Shown here: positions 21,043 through 33,922 of the stretch, in pieces | Layout: the number at the start of each line of letters is the position of its first letter | How positions within the stretch are numbered: position 1 is the first letter of the stretch | Source: Tretioscincus oriximinensis | Taxonomy: Eukaryota; Chordata; Lepidosauria; Squamata; Gymnophthalmidae | Length of the DNA: 64,000 nt | Assembly (NCBI GenBank): GCA_022410635.1 | Contig: JAJVDF010000140.1 | Coordinates: 1,839,417-1,903,416 of the forward strand | Reading direction: 5' to 3' | Translations under genes and position numbers: made by a program | The notes under the pieces: model-generated | Database searches by the model: none | Seen by the model: the letters and a program-made list of their open reading frames with translations, nothing else | What the model was told of the DNA's origin: nothing

Positions 21043-23510
21043 NCCGAATTCCCTTCTATTTATATACAGAGAGATCATTCTAATTAAGTAAATAAACAAG
21101 ATTGCCTCATAATCTGGATTAAGATGCTCAGTAGCCCACATTGTCTGCATGGGACTAACATAGGTTTAACAGACTGCTTAGAATAGCCAGGGTATTTGGG
21201 TTGTAGTTGCCCTTCCAGGAATTTGGAATTAAGCCTTCAATTCCTGAATTAGTCCACAATTTTTAAAATTCTTGGCTTTCTTGCTCTTATGTTCCACTGA
21301 CACCCTCTGACATGCACATTGCAATGGAAGTTGGGCTGCTAGCTGTGATTCATTCTCGAGCTCTTCACTTGCTTCTGATTGCAACCTGCACTACTACTTC
21401 TTCTTTGCTGCCCCTGCTGGCTCCATCAACAATAATCTGGCCATGTGGGTGATCTGAACAGACTGCTTGAGTGGTGCCTCCCTCCCTCTCTGCTACTGCC
21501 ACTTTCATTGTTGCCACAGTCATGTTAAATGCTGATGATTTGAGACTGTTTAGGGGATGGAGGGGCTTGAAGTGGGGAGGGGAACTTTGGGAAGGGCTTC
21601 TGCAGCCTTCCAAGGCTTTGAAATGTGATAATCCTAGATTAGTAGTAATTCAGATCCATTCCATACTAAAAGACCTTTAATCAGGAATAGCAGTTGACCA
21701 CATTAATCTGTGCTGTAGTTGGATTTGCGCTCTATTCTAAATTAAGCAGTGGTACATCCACATATAGAAAGGATCTGAGAGTGGCTGCAAGGAGCACTCA
21801 ATGTTCATTGTAGCATGTGCTGTCCCAGTTCCAAAGCTGTCCAATTTGCTTAATGCAGGTGTGCCCTTATACTGCTAATTATCTGGGTTTTTACTAATTC
21901 AGATTTATTATGCTAAATGGATAAAAGGTTCAGGTACAGAGAGCAAAATCTTCCCTTCACATCTGCTATCTCTCCATGTTTCTGCTCCGTAATTTTAGTA
22001 GAACCAAACTGCTTTTCCTTTTTTTTTTATTCTGTTCATATCCACAGCAACTCAGCGTTTGAAGTTCATTTTCTTTGAACAACAGGAATCCTGTTCTATC
22101 AACAACATAAGCGGATCAATCTATTCCTAAAACCTCGGATTGTGAGAAGAAAGCCTGCCGGGCCCTAAGCATGTGGAATTAATCAATATTTAAGCAGAAA
22201 AATATTGATAATGCAACCCACAAGCAGATGCAGACATATTTATGTGCCTTATTATAAATGCCACAAGGAGCCTGGGCTGGTCTAAGGATTGCCCCTTGTT
22301 TTACCCTTCAGTGCATAATTTGAATTTTTTTAGATCAATCCCAAGCACGTCCATTTCATAAAAATATATATTAAAACTGTCAGTGGACTTTACTGCCAAC
22401 CTATATTTGTTGAACAGAATAGGAAGTATAAAAGAACATAAAAGAAATAAAAATGCATGGCTGAAATACCTACGAACANGTTTGCAAAAAAATATTCATG
22501 GTTAGAAGGTGAATGTGGATAGTGTGTTAAAAACCACAGCCTCTGTTCAATCACATGTTGATAGACTTGAATTTGTGAATGTATTTCAATTCTGCACTTG
22601 TTTTTTCAGACCTTCCTTTGTAGTTTTTTTGTTCAAGAACTGCTNTTCTGCAGTCCAAGATGGAATGCCTAGAAAGCTTAAACGGGTTTCAACAGATTTT
22701 TGTGCATTCACATTCTTAATATCTGATTTAGATCTCTGTATTTTCTGGTGCAGAGATTATCCTGTTGGTTCAATGTAAAGTGCTGTGGAGCATTGTTTAT
22801 ATGTCACATTAGAGAGTGCACAGGTGAAGGTACTGCTAATGTTGGGGGTGATGTGGTCCTGTGCTGCGGTGATCTCTTAAACTGCATCCAGATGTCACTT
22901 ATTCATACCACTTGAATATTCTTGAATAAAAGGTGACTGTTTCAGAATAAAGCACTACTTTTTATCACTTTACTGTAACTAGAGTGTGGATCATTTTAGC
23001 TAAAATTCATGTGGAATTTTATACACTGAGATCATTATCCAAAAGGCATTTATATGTCTATAGAGGAAGCATTTGGCCACTGAGGAAGACCTTTGTAGGT
23101 TGAAATGCAACTGGTCCTCCTGAAATTGATTCGTCTATCGGACCTATTTCTTCAGGAATGCTTCATTTGGCTTACCATCCTTTGGATTTTACAATCTGAT
23201 CTGTTCCATTTTGAATTCTACTGTATGAACTTTTATTGGACTATTTTACAGCTTTCTTTTGCTCCTTTGTTCTTATGAAACATTGGCTGTTGTTAAACAT
23301 TATATACATTCATACTTAATTTCTCAATTCAAGTGTTTAATTTGATAAGTTTTCTAATGTTTAAGCCTTTTGTAAAGACCATCCAAGGTTTTTTTTACTA
23401 GTGTGTCATAATACAGCAGTCCAGAAAGAAGTGTATTCTGTACTATACCAGTATAGTGGAATAAATAATTGACATCTGAATGCAATCTTACTGATATCGA
23501 CTCATACAGC
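21043..23510. other. No gene; scattered repeat-like segments
   Basis: No exon is supported in 2.5 kb. The segment 21756-21870 resembles 26735-26850 (shared 'gtagcatg...gttgt' and 'gctgncaat' blocks). An AT-rich segment at 22179-22211 forms a short inverted pair (aatcaatatttaa / aaatattgat). A 'ctgcatccagatgtcac' motif lies at 22881. None can be assigned with confidence. Confidence 0.4.
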
Positions 23511-23514
23511 TTTT

Positions 23515-23537
23515 TATGATGATGATGATGATGATGT
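23515..23537. repeat. (GAT)n microsatellite
   Basis: Seven or so GAT/ATG triplets in tandem, followed by TTGTT. Confidence 0.85.
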
Positions 23538-23817
23538 TGTTACTATGGACTGACAATATTCATGTGGATAAATGTGAAGAAAATATTAGGAAAAAGGGAA
23601 TAAGTATTAGATTTTTATTTCTTATTTTGGCAAGAGATGAACATAAGGTTGGAGGAATGGGGAATGAAGTGGAAAATAAATTAAAGGAATAAGCCAATAT
23701 ATGCATTAGGTCTTTGGTTTTCCATACATATAATAAAACATGTACTGCAGAATTTAACATTCCAAGTATAATGACCAATGATGGGGCTTGGAACTTTAGC
23801 AGCCATCAGAGACCAAT

Positions 23818-23996
23818 GATGGGAAGAAAAGAAGGAAGGAAGGAAGGAAAGAGGAAAGGAAGGAAGAAGACAAAGAAAGGAAAAATAAAGGAAGGGATGA
23901 AGAAATNTAGGAAGAAAAAAGGAAAGAAAGATGGAGGGTAAGGAAGAAGGAAGGAGAAAAAAATGGAAAAAAGTCAAATGAAAGAGGGATGGGAGG
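23818..23996. repeat. (GGAA)n-type purine tract
   Basis: About 180 bp of almost pure purine on the plus strand, with GGAA, GAAA and GGAG units and one ambiguous base at 23907. A short (CA)n run follows at 24064-24079. The Lys/Glu-rich or Ser/Phe-rich frames here are artefacts. Confidence 0.85.
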
Positions 23997-24080
23997 GGGC
24001 AAGAGAATGAGTGAGTGGGAGGAGACCTAGATGAGGGGAGGAAGGGATTGCATTACCATAATACAACACACACACACACN

Positions 24081-24761
24081 ATTATACCGTACATCATTCT
24101 TTCTCTAACTCAGTTTGCTTGCTGCCTTTCTGCTCTGTTTATGGATCATGTTTCTTCACGATTGTTACATTTAGAGTCTTGAAAGAAATCAAAGCTTCAT
24201 TGCATGATCTGCCCTCTTGGCCTGTCATTCTTCAGTCTGAAGCTTCCCATTGAAAGGACACTTTGTCTGGAAAAGAAAGGGAGATAGGAAACCTTTAACC
24301 AAAAAGATTAACAAGTGAAATGGGAGGTGGTGGGGTTGGGTGGGTGAATATTAGGAGAAATTATAGGGTTGTGAATCAATGGCTGTAATGGAAACCAGAG
24401 CACGATGCTTTGACATTAATAGGAGTCAGATTTTGTGCAGGGCTGGAGGGCAGGATGAAAAATATTCTATCCCAGGGGATCAGAATGCCAGCAGCTGGCA
24501 CACTGGTCCTTTTTCTTCTTTTTAAAAAAATGTCATATGATCCACACTTTGCTGGTGCCGGACTGCCAAAAGCTCCCAGTGATATAAGCAATTTACTGGA
24601 GGTTTCCTTTGCACCAGAACTCCCAATCTGTCCATTGGTTTGGCTAAATTAGACTCCTGTTTCTTCGAACTGGTTAAAAATTCTGTGCATTTTGCAAACA
24701 TTTTTAGACACCTAGTAATCAGTATCTACATTGCAAGGGACTAGGGAATCTGGATCAGATC
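24081..24761. other. No gene or recognisable repeat
   Basis: Ordinary sequence. Short overlapping frames on both strands at 24376-24652 show no recognisable protein. Confidence 0.45.
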
Positions 24762-25055
24762 TATGGATCAGCACATGGAAGGACTAGAAACAATGGGATG
24801 AAACTGCAAGGGAGTAGATTTAGATTAGATATCAGAAAAAACTTTCTAACAGTCAGGGTGATAAACCAGTGGAACAGTTTGCCACAGGGGGTGGTGAGTT
24901 CGCCTTCACTGGAACTCTTCAAACAGAAACTGGACAGTCATCTTTCTGGGATGGTTTAATGAATCCTGCATCGAGCAGGGGGTTGGACCCGATGACCTGG
25001 AGGTCCCTTCCAACTCTAGGATTCTACGATTCTATGATTCTATGATTCTATGATA
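24762..25055 (+). mobile_element. CR1 LINE 3' end with octamer tail
   Basis: It begins inside the ORF2 C-terminal region, corresponding to 16680 of the longer copy, and runs through 'aatcctgcatcgagcaggg' to four tandem ATTCTATG-type octamers (25020-25052). Identity to 16680-16950 is high by eye, so the two belong to the same CR1 subfamily. It is 5'-truncated. Confidence 0.93.
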
Positions 25056-26234
25056 AAAGCTTACTAATTCATAACACACTTACTTTTATTTATTTATTAT
25101 ACTATGCACTTAAAATGCTAGGAAATCCAGATAAGCTGTAGCAGCATGCATCTGTATTAAGCAGAATGGGAAACATTAACACTGAGTTTATGCCCACCTC
25201 TTTTCAGGGACATAGGAGGGCCACAGCACCAATGAACTCCGTGCCTCTGGCACCCCTCCTATTGATGCAACTATCCAATGTCCACTTATTTAACCCACCC
25301 ATGGCTCTATTCTGGGCCAATTCTAAGGACTTACTTTTGTCCTTGAAAGCACTGGGAGCAGTAAGAAAAACCCCTCTCCTTTCCCAGCACATTGTGATAT
25401 GATGGGTGAAGGCTTTTTGGGGGTGGGTGGGTAGGGGCAGAGCCTTCAAGGACAAAATTAAACCTTTAAAATCTTGTGCCTGAGGCAAAGCCCCCCTTCC
25501 CCTCCCATAACTATGCCCCTACCTCTTTACCCTTTGGCTCAAGAGAGAGCTTCTTGTGATATCTCTGGAACTCTTTGAAAAATCACACCTTCAACAATCT
25601 GTTAAGAAAGTGATTTGTTGGACAATTCTGCAACAGGCAGCTTATAGTGAAGCCCTACAGCATTGACCCCTTCTGGAATTTTCCCTAAAACCNAGCCAAC
25701 GAATGCCCAGATCCCTAACATTCTAAATGTTCTAACTTAAACCTTCTAAACTGGCAAACAACTAATTACTGGAACTGAGTGGAACCTTAACTATTTCCTG
25801 TCAGAGATAAATACTTAACAGTTTTCCCTTCCCACTTTCAGACACAGTTTTTGATATGATTATTTTCAGATGGCATTTTTATTGCTTCATTCACAAGATA
25901 AAAGTATTTTTAAAAGCTATAAATAAAAATACAATGCAGATTTGATAGAATTGCTGCTATCCAGATTTGCCAGTATGATAAGTGCATTTTGAATTAATGT
26001 GCTTTTAGTACTGATTCATATCTGGTTTATATGTAAACGCACCACTGTTTAATCAGGAACAGATAGGATTGGTTTCAATTCAGTGCTCATTACTATGATC
26101 TCTCATTATTACGGTTAGAAGGTTCTTACTACAGGTCTAATCCAGATCATCATTATCACAAACTACACTACTAAGTATATGCATAAAAATGGGCAAGGAG
26201 ATGATGAAAGAGGGAAAAGAAGAACAGGAAAGAA
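25056..26234. other. No gene or recognisable repeat
   Basis: No exon is supported. The opposite-strand frames around 25166-25488 are short and lack any known motif. Confidence 0.45.
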
Positions 26235-26237
26235 GGA

Positions 26238-26302
26238 AGAAGGATAAGTTTTTATACCCTACTTTTTTCAACCTGAAGGGATTCAAAGCAGTTTGCATAA
26301 TC
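26238..26302 (-). mobile_element. SINE 3' tail fragment
   Basis: The segment 'tataccctacttttttcaac...gattcaaagcag' is a diverged minus-strand copy of the LINE-like tail shared by the SINEs at 20734 and 61971. Confidence 0.55.
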
Positions 26303-26317
26303 AAAGCATAATTCAAA

Positions 26318-26516
26318 GCAGTTGCAGAAAAAACCTTCTAACAACCAGGTGATAAACCAGTGGAACAGGTTGCTACAGGAGGTGGTGAGTTGGTCTTCAC
26401 TTCAGAGACTGGACAGTCATCTGTCTCGGATGGCTTAATGAATCCTGCATTGAGCAGGGGGTTGAACCCAATGACCCTGGAGNTCCCTTCCAACTCTAAG
26501 ATTCTATGATTCTAAT
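26318..26516 (+). mobile_element. CR1 LINE 3' end
   Basis: It starts at 'gcagaaaaaaccttctaac' and contains 'gataaaccagtggaacagg', 'taatgaatcctgcattgag' and a final 'attctatgattcta' at about 26502. It is more diverged and shorter than the copy at 24762, with a small internal deletion near 26400. Confidence 0.88.
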
Positions 26517-26534
26517 CTTCTGTTTTTCTCATCA

Positions 26535-26687
26535 CAGAAGACATCTTATTAAGTAGGTGGGACTGTCTGAGAGAAATGTGACTTGCTTAAGGTCACCCAG
26601 CTGGCTTCATGGAGGAGTGCAGGATCAAACTGAGAGATGTCCAGGTAAGAGTCTGACACTCTAATCACAAGGCCATACCGGCTCTCA
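26535..26687 (-). mobile_element. tRNA-derived SINE (Sauria-SINE-like)
   Basis: The reverse complement reads 'gagagccggtatggccttg', 'gattagagtgtcagactc', then a B-box-like 'cagtttgatcctgcactcc' and 'agctgggtgacctt', a tRNA-derived head and body familiar from reptile SINEs. Related fragments are at 15718 and 59255. It is non-coding. Confidence 0.65.
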
Positions 26688-26734
26688 TCTAGTGCTAGAG
26701 GGCACTCACTAATCATGTCTACATTTGTACCAGT

Positions 26735-26850
26735 AGCATATCCATACATAGACCAGATCTGAATGAGTATGGGCAAGTGTTCAATCTGCATGGTAGCATG
26801 CGTTGTTTCAATTCTAATGCTGCCAAATCCGGATCAAATCTGGATTTACT
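26735..26850 (+). repeat. Unclassified interspersed repeat, family member
   Basis: The block 'gatctgaatgagtatggg' then 'ggtagcatgcgttgtttcaa' and 'gctgccaaatcc' resembles 21780-21855 and 49685-49760 ('gagctgaatgagtatgg'). No ends or coding capacity were identified. Confidence 0.4.
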
Positions 26851-27599
26851 AGTATAGATTTAGCTTTGCAAGGTTAAGTGCAGAAAGGGCCTAAGAGAAA
26901 GGTACTTATTTTGAATGCTAACGTATTCCTCCCAAAATACATATTGTCAAATACTGTTTTGCAGTAGACAAAAATAAAAAGACACCACATGGCTGCTGCT
27001 GAAACAGATGTATTGAAAATAATGCCGAGTAACAAAACAAAGATGGGGGCTATCTCTGCCCGGTGTTTAAGAGATTTTGTTGATCTTCGTCAGGCCCCAA
27101 AGGAAACCCAGCCTAGTTTAAGTTTAACAAGAAATGGGTATAGCTGAAGGTGAAAAGCTCCACCGAGACAAAATTCCAAAATATTTTTAAATGTCTTCAA
27201 TAGTGGCAGGAAAGTCTGTGCTATGGACATGATGGATCACAATGTTCACACTTCGATACATCATTTTTTGATGTGTATAAATGTGGTTTGCATTCAAAAA
27301 TTTGTTCAAACATTTCATATAGGCCCACATGTTTGGAAATACAATCAAACCAGACCAGCTTCCTCTCATAAACATAAACATTTTGATTGAACAATTAGAG
27401 TTTGCTGATCATTTGCTCCTGAAAATGGAGAAAAAAGGTATTTTTGTTTCAAATACATTTGAGCTCAAATCATTTGATTTAATGAATTGCTGTCAAACTG
27501 GATGCACAGATTTTATTAATGCATGGCCATCCCTTATCATTATGCAAGGAAAGGTGCTTTGAGTGAGGCCAGATACTTCCAACAGATACCAGATGCCAT
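26851..27599. other. No gene or recognisable repeat
   Basis: No supported exon. The frames at 27187-27562 on both strands are short and unremarkable. Confidence 0.45.
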
Positions 27600-27619
27600 A
27601 AAGATCTGGTTACAGGAGT

Positions 27620-27722
27620 CTTTTTGCACTTGGTCTTATTCTGAATTACATTCCAAAATAAGAACCTGCCATCCACAAATTGGTGCAGACTATGGGAAGT
27701 CCTGGTAGTTTGTACCAGCATT
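27620..27722 (+). mobile_element. Half-copy of a palindromic element family
   Basis: It carries 'tttttgcacttggtcttatt', then 'cctgccatccac' and 'gcagactatggg'. The same order appears in the left arm at 60402-60475, and inverted in the right arm at 60478-60555 and at 33842-33922. The non-autonomous family is unnamed here. Confidence 0.45.
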
Positions 27723-28814
27723 CTAGGATTTAATCCCGAATAAGACCTAATGTTGAAAAAAAGCTAATTATCAGGCCAGCGAATTAAGCTGAATTCCTTT
27801 AAAGTTCACACTGAACAGATTCAGTGAAAAGAAGAAATAGAAAAGTAAAGCCATTCAGCTGAGCGTTCTGTCAAACTCAATATTAACGCATATAGGATTG
27901 GCCAGAAAGAAAAGTAATGGGCAAGGAGATAATTTAATGCGAATTTCCGGAAATGAAAAGAAACCTTATCTAAATTCATTAAAGTTCAAATGTATATTGC
28001 AAGGAGTATAAATCACACAGCATTGGAACTGTTGAACAATTACATTTGTAGACGATGAAGTGTTCTGCTTTTAACTCATTAACCAGCAAATTAATCAACC
28101 TTATAGTAAATGGTTGCAGATAGAGAGAAATTACCATCTCCCCACCACATATGAAATAAAAGACTCTCTATTTCCTGTCCAGTTTGTGACTCGTTTCCAG
28201 CAAGATGGTCCCCGTGGCTTCAGGAAAGGAACATTTGCAAGAAAACAACTGACCTTACATACAGAGAGATGCAAGCTGTCTGGAAGGCCCCACCCTACTC
28301 CCAGGAAGGCAAACAGCTTGGGAAGTTTTCATTCTTCAGTGCCAGCGTTTCTCACAGGAATTGCTTTCTTGAATGCAGGGAATGGGTCCGGAATTTGGCA
28401 ATTTTCTGTATTAGAGGAAAAGGAGTCACATTATATGGAGCAAGGAACACCCACTAGTAAGTCTACTCCTCTGGTGTGATAGTTGGAGTGCTTTCTGTTA
28501 GGCTCCATCTTAGTCTCTGTTTGCACAGATTCAATAATCTATTTTAGCTTAGGACAGGTAAGCTGATCTAGTTGTACTAAAGTGAATTAGATCAGGTACA
28601 TGAAAAATGGTTAATGTGCTTCTGCTTGATAAGGGTGAGCTGCCGCCAGTCATGTTTGCACTCAGCAGCTCGATCCACATTATAAGTGGACTAGAAAGTG
28701 CTGCTGTGTCAGGTCAGGTTTCTGCATCAGGTCTTATTCTGGAATAAATCCCAGAATGTCAAACTGTTCTTACTCATGATGATGTTGCAAGCTATCACAC
28801 ACACCACATCAGGT
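27723..28814. other. No gene; one longer open frame of unknown meaning
   Basis: The plus strand is open for 121 codons at 28114-28479 without a recognisable protein family or flanking splice evidence. I treat it as chance. Confidence 0.4.
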
Positions 28815-29127
28815 TTCTTAAGATCTGCAGGGGAGGCCCTCCTGGTTGTTCCACCCCTTTCAATAGCTTATGGAGTGGGAACCTGGGATACAGCCAGTAG
28901 TTGTCCTCAATTTATGGAATAGTATCTCCCTGTATTCTTTTAGAAGATCTCCACAAGACGCACTTCTTCAACCTGGCCCTTGGCTGAAGAATTGCTGTTT
29001 TTCTTTCCACCTTCAGATATTGTTTTGCTACTGTTTTAATGTGCTGGTTTTGTACTGTTGTTTTTACTATTGGCCGCCCCAAGACCTTCAGGTATGGGGC
29101 AGGGTATAAATATAAATAAATATCAGC
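28815..29127 (+). mobile_element. L2-clade LINE 3' end
   Basis: It starts at 'ttaagatctgcaggggaggc', near-identical to 3237-3256, and continues through 'tatggaatagtatctccct', 'cttcttcaacctggccct' and 'ggtatggggcagggtataaa' to a taaat tail at 29127. It is 5'-truncated and non-coding. Confidence 0.88.
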
Positions 29128-31150
29128 ACAGTCCCCATGTTCAGCTCCNAAAGCCAATATTTCAGCACTTGGACAGCTCCAGGCTCAGGTACGAATTCTG
29201 GTGAGGCAAATGTCACTTGTAGCTAACCATGGAGGCTGTGCTGGGAGAAACCTCCAAAACTAGTTTGGATCGCAGCTGTTGTGTACCGTCATTTTTCATA
29301 CAGATAATAGAGAATAGTAAGTTCCTTAAAACACATTAGGAAACTGGTACAAAAAGGACCTCAGTGTGACAGCACAACAAATACCAATGGATTCCCTTTA
29401 TGTCTGCTCTCTCCTTACATGAAATTCCTACAAATTTATTTCTGAAGCCAAAGGAAGGCTTCTGTGTAGCTTTGGCCTAAATAATCTAAACACAGTGTTT
29501 TGGATCTAAACCTTGCCAAAGTAACAAACAAGCCAAATCTTTAGTCACCATCGGTGAAAATCCAGATAAAAGCTATATATTGTTTAGTATGAAAAGTGTT
29601 TTGGACCTTGTTAAATCTACATGTTTTCATGGAAAATCAAGAATTCAAGAGAGCCTTGCGTGATGCCATCTATTTACCAAAACAGAAATATACTCCTTGG
29701 GTGATGAAAAAAGACTCAGGATTTATTCAGTCTTTAGGATTCATCTCAAAGCAATTTTTTAGTTAGTAATATAAATGATTAGTCAGCTTTTTAATTTTTG
29801 TCTGAAAAAATACCTGCGAGAGAAGTGAGCTTGTGCACATGGTTTCTTTCACATATGTATGCATATATGTGCAAAATGTAAGGAGTACAATATGTACTTA
29901 ATGGCTTTCAAACCTATAGATTTTCATTCTTCCATAATAATGGATATTTAAGAAACTGAAATACAGATATAAAACTGTCTGTAAAAAAGGAGATCCAACT
30001 CTTGGGTCAATATGAATTATTAAAAAAATCACTCCCAAATTTCTTTCCCATCACTGTTGACAATTCCTATTTAAAATGTGTGGTGTGTCATTGATATTCT
30101 CAATTCTCTATGAAAAACTATTGCACCGTACACTTTTCCAGATGCTTCCAGAGAGTGATTCCATGGTTATCCCANTTTGCATGGTGCCATGAATATGCCA
30201 TAAGGGTGTGAGGTTTCATTGTGGTGTTTGCACTCAGAGCATGGTTAAAGCATTCCCAAAGAACTGCAAGGCTGTATTATGTAAGTAATTGCAAACTACG
30301 GAAACCCAGAAATATTTTTAACTATCACACTACAAAGGACTTACCATTTCTCCATATATTCAAAGAAAATCTGTGTTTCCTCATGAATTTGCCTATATTT
30401 CCTAAGAAGCCCAGTGGATTGGCTCATTTGGTTTTCTTCCGTTCTTGGCTGTTGGTGAATACAAAGAAAAAACCCTTACTTTAAAAGTCCACAGAAGTTA
30501 CATTCAAATTGCAGTTGTCCTTTTTAGTATTTATTGTATGAACATAGCATTTTGTGCTATTGGATTGTTCAGGAATTTTTTTTAAGAATGGCAAGAACAG
30601 AAATAAACCTGAGCAGTTTTTTTTTTAATATAGTTAATTACTTCAAACCACAAAATCTTATCTTTCTCCTATATATAATAATGTGAATACTTTATACCCC
30701 AGTTACAATCTGCATGACCTTCAAAGGTGAAAGCAATGCATGATTTTAATACATTTTTTGTAGTGGAGGAGAAACCTATATTTTCTTCCATACTGTCTTT
30801 TTCCAAATCTGAGATGATTCTTGAATTCAGTTCTCTTTTATGCAACAAGATAAGGAAACAGCATATTAATCTGATTTTAAATGCAAGTGACATATTTCTA
30901 GCACTTCTTTCTCAGAACATTTTTTCATATCAATATGTAAAAGATCACAAAATGGGACATTGTTCAAACCTCAGCCAATCACCTCTTCCATTCAGGCATG
31001 TCATTATGTCTGCTGCAATAAATGAGCAGCTTTCAAAAGTTCACAAGCCTGGGAAACAGTCCCAGATTGTCTGTAAGAAAGCCAACATGGAAGGAGTTCA
31101 CAAATACTTCTGCGTGTGCTTCAACATTACTTGAGAGTGTTGACAACAGA
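29128..31150. other. No gene or recognisable repeat
   Basis: AT-rich, with no exon or element terminus recognised. A plus-strand frame at 30727-31134 (135 codons, no known motif) is the longest and is unsupported. Confidence 0.45.
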
Positions 31151-33840
31151 TTTGTGGTTTCTGTTTTCATTTGAATTGGTTTTATCCAAAGAACAATGTG
31201 TTCGTTCCTTCTCTTTTGTAATGCTTTGGACTCAAGAGAACTATGCTGCCGCTCCTGGCATCAAAATTTGGCCATTGTGATCCTATACAGCCACCATGGT
31301 CCATGGTGACATGCAAGGTATCTGAGACAAAGATGTGAAACTGCTCTTCCCACCTAGGTGTCTTATTTGTTATAACTTCACTGAGCGCCCCATATTGCTG
31401 AACGTGCAAACCAGAAAATGCCTGTCGATATGAGGGAAAGGATACTTCCATGGAGGCTTCTGTCCCCAGGCATTCCCCATTGTGGTCATAAAGTAGGGAT
31501 TCAAGTTCTGGTCCTGGTCCTGTTTGCACCCACCTCAGTAATATATTTAGGGATAAGTTAATAAGTTAATATATTTAATTAATATATTTAGGGATAACAC
31601 ATTTAATGTGTTGTAGATGTATTGTTACAGGTCCCTAAAACACATTGCTGAATCTGTGCAAAAAGGGCCTCTGACACAGATTGGTACCTCTACTGCCTCA
31701 GTTCAACATCTGACAAATGGAAACACATCACCACTCCAACAGGATCAATTTATTATCTTCCCTTTCAAGACATCGCCACACCATCTTTCAACATCCTATA
31801 GAACTGGATGGGTCTGGCAGTGAAACACTGAAAAATGTAGGATAATTGGGATGAATGTAGACTTGACATTGCACATTCCACACACTGGTGACTGATCTGA
31901 TGGACCACGGGAGAGAGATTAGATAACAATAGAGATGTGCTGATCTGGTTGGGTTTAAATTGGAGTGTTCAAGAAGTTTAATTGAAATTGAACCCATCAA
32001 ACACAGTTCGAAGGTGTCCAAATAGGTCTNTGTCTAAAAAACACCGTTTGAAGGAAAAATGATCAAAATTAAGCCCAGGTGGCCCAAATATGACAAACAC
32101 ACAAAAATGTTTGTATTATCCCTACCTGGAATTTACCACTAGTCATGTCAGCAGATAGTGCTCTTATTGAAACACATCAAAGAATCATTTGCCAGCATCT
32201 AAGTATTTTAGAGTAATGCCACTTTGCTATGTTTCCATTGGTTCTGTGTGACATTATCCCAGCACACATTTTTGATGCTATTTACATGTCAGCAAATTGC
32301 TAGTCCAAGCTACTTTTTCTCACTTTCCTTCAATAAGTCAATTTAACCTGCTTTTTACTGATAATGAAAATCTCATTACTCTCCACCTATTTGTGTTCCC
32401 CAATCAATGTCTACCTTTGCTGCAAACTTTCTTGTCTTCAACCAGTCAATGCAATTTTAACAAAAACAAGTGAAGCCCTACTCTCCTTTTGTTGGCTTTG
32501 CAGTTCTTCAGAGAGTATTTGGATTGCATCGGATCTCATCCCTGAAATGGAAACGACAGCAAAGAAAATCTAGATAAATCACAGCCATTAGCTGATGGGA
32601 CACTGGCAGAAAGATCAAAAATTCTTGTAAGAAGTGAGCTAATGCAGTGGTTTCCAAATTGTGCTTCTAGGAACAGAGGAATTTTTCAATGAGAAAGATC
32701 TGGAGTGGTTGACAAGTTGCCTAAAACATCCCTAGATATTCTTTCAGTGCATTGCACAGCTGCTGGGGTGTTTTATGTGCCTCTGCTTTACACCCTCTCA
32801 GCTCCATAAGAGGGGATGCTCAACCTCAGAAGACCTTGTTATTTCTACAGTTTTAAAACACACAGAAGTCAAACAAATTTACAGTCTTGAAAGTGAAATT
32901 TCAAAGCAGGGTAAACATTCAAACCTGTGGGGCATCCAAATGGCAAGAGGAAGTCATCATAGTGTCTAAACAAGATTTTGTGCTTGCCTTTTGCAGTACA
33001 CAGTAAGCCTTCCTGTTTGTCTGCTGTTTGATTTTGTTATAATTCCAATCATAGCAACTCCAAGCGCTCATTCACTTTCCTTTGTTATTTTTCATGTTTT
33101 GAATGACTTCTGGGCAACTACAAGCGGGGTTTGAAGGAAACCAGGTGATAATAGATCTCGTATTATGTTATGCTGGGTCTGGTGGATCTGTTATTCAATA
33201 AAATTGCTATTTTTAAAAAAGAGGAATATATTTTCCATTTGTTTCACCATTAAATAATTATCAGTTGAACTTCCAGTCTTGGATACATTCCTCTCCTTGT
33301 TCTTCCATATCCAGTTTGAAGTTCTCTATTGCACACACACTTGAGCATTTCTTGTCTTCTGCCACTTTCTTATTTATGCATTGTTATTTATAACATTCTG
33401 CTAATGGGTAGCCATCTTTGTCAGGAAAGTAATCACCCTCTTGCTTTTTAGTAAAAATCAATAGAAAGTTTATGTAAGGTGCAAAGGAACACAGAGTGTT
33501 TAATCTGATATATGACTGGAGGGTAAAGCACAAAGCTTGCTCATAATACAGATACTGTAACTGAAATTCCCAGAAATCTTGAAACGGGTGTGTGGTTCTT
33601 TCAAATCTGGAGCACCCTTGCTGTGGTTAAGAGTGCATTGCACTCAGGATTTCCTCCTTTATATAACTTAAGTGACTGCTAGGCTGGCATGTGATACTTA
33701 GGTTGCCCTTTCACTCTGTCAGGAAGATGTGACCCACAGAGGTGACCTTGGCAAGGAATTTGATGTCCCTATTTCCATAACAGAGAGATGTGAGAAATAG
33801 CCTCAAGTCCTGAACTGAGGGTACAAAATAGGAACCCTCT
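31151..33840. other. No gene; one unidentified open frame
   Basis: The minus strand is open for 115 codons at 31182-31529 in a locally GC-richer patch. I do not recognise the translation. The remainder is AT-rich and featureless. Confidence 0.4.
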
Positions 33841-33841
33841 T

Positions 33842-33922
33842 TGCAGTGCCTGCCATAGTCTACACTGGTGTGTGGCTGGCCAAGCTCTATTCTGAGATAT
33901 AGCACAGAATAAGGCTCAGTGG
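33842..33922 (-). mobile_element. Half-copy of a palindromic element family
   Basis: 'tgccatagtctacactgg' then 'tggccaagctct' and 'agaataaggctcagtg' match the right arm of the palindrome at 60478-60555 almost word for word. Only one arm is present here. Confidence 0.55.

Noticed and set aside
22160..22320. Conserved enhancer-like AT-rich segment with TAAT/ATTA words
   Set aside because: Suggestive homeodomain-type words only. Without cross-species alignment there is no support.
30727..31134. 135-codon plus-strand frame
   Set aside because: No domain, no conserved motif and AT-rich composition. Probably chance in stop-poor sequence.
31182..31529. 115-codon minus-strand frame
   Set aside because: The translation matches no family I know, and there is no splice, promoter or repeat context. 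A chance frame cannot be excluded, and a translated database search would decide.
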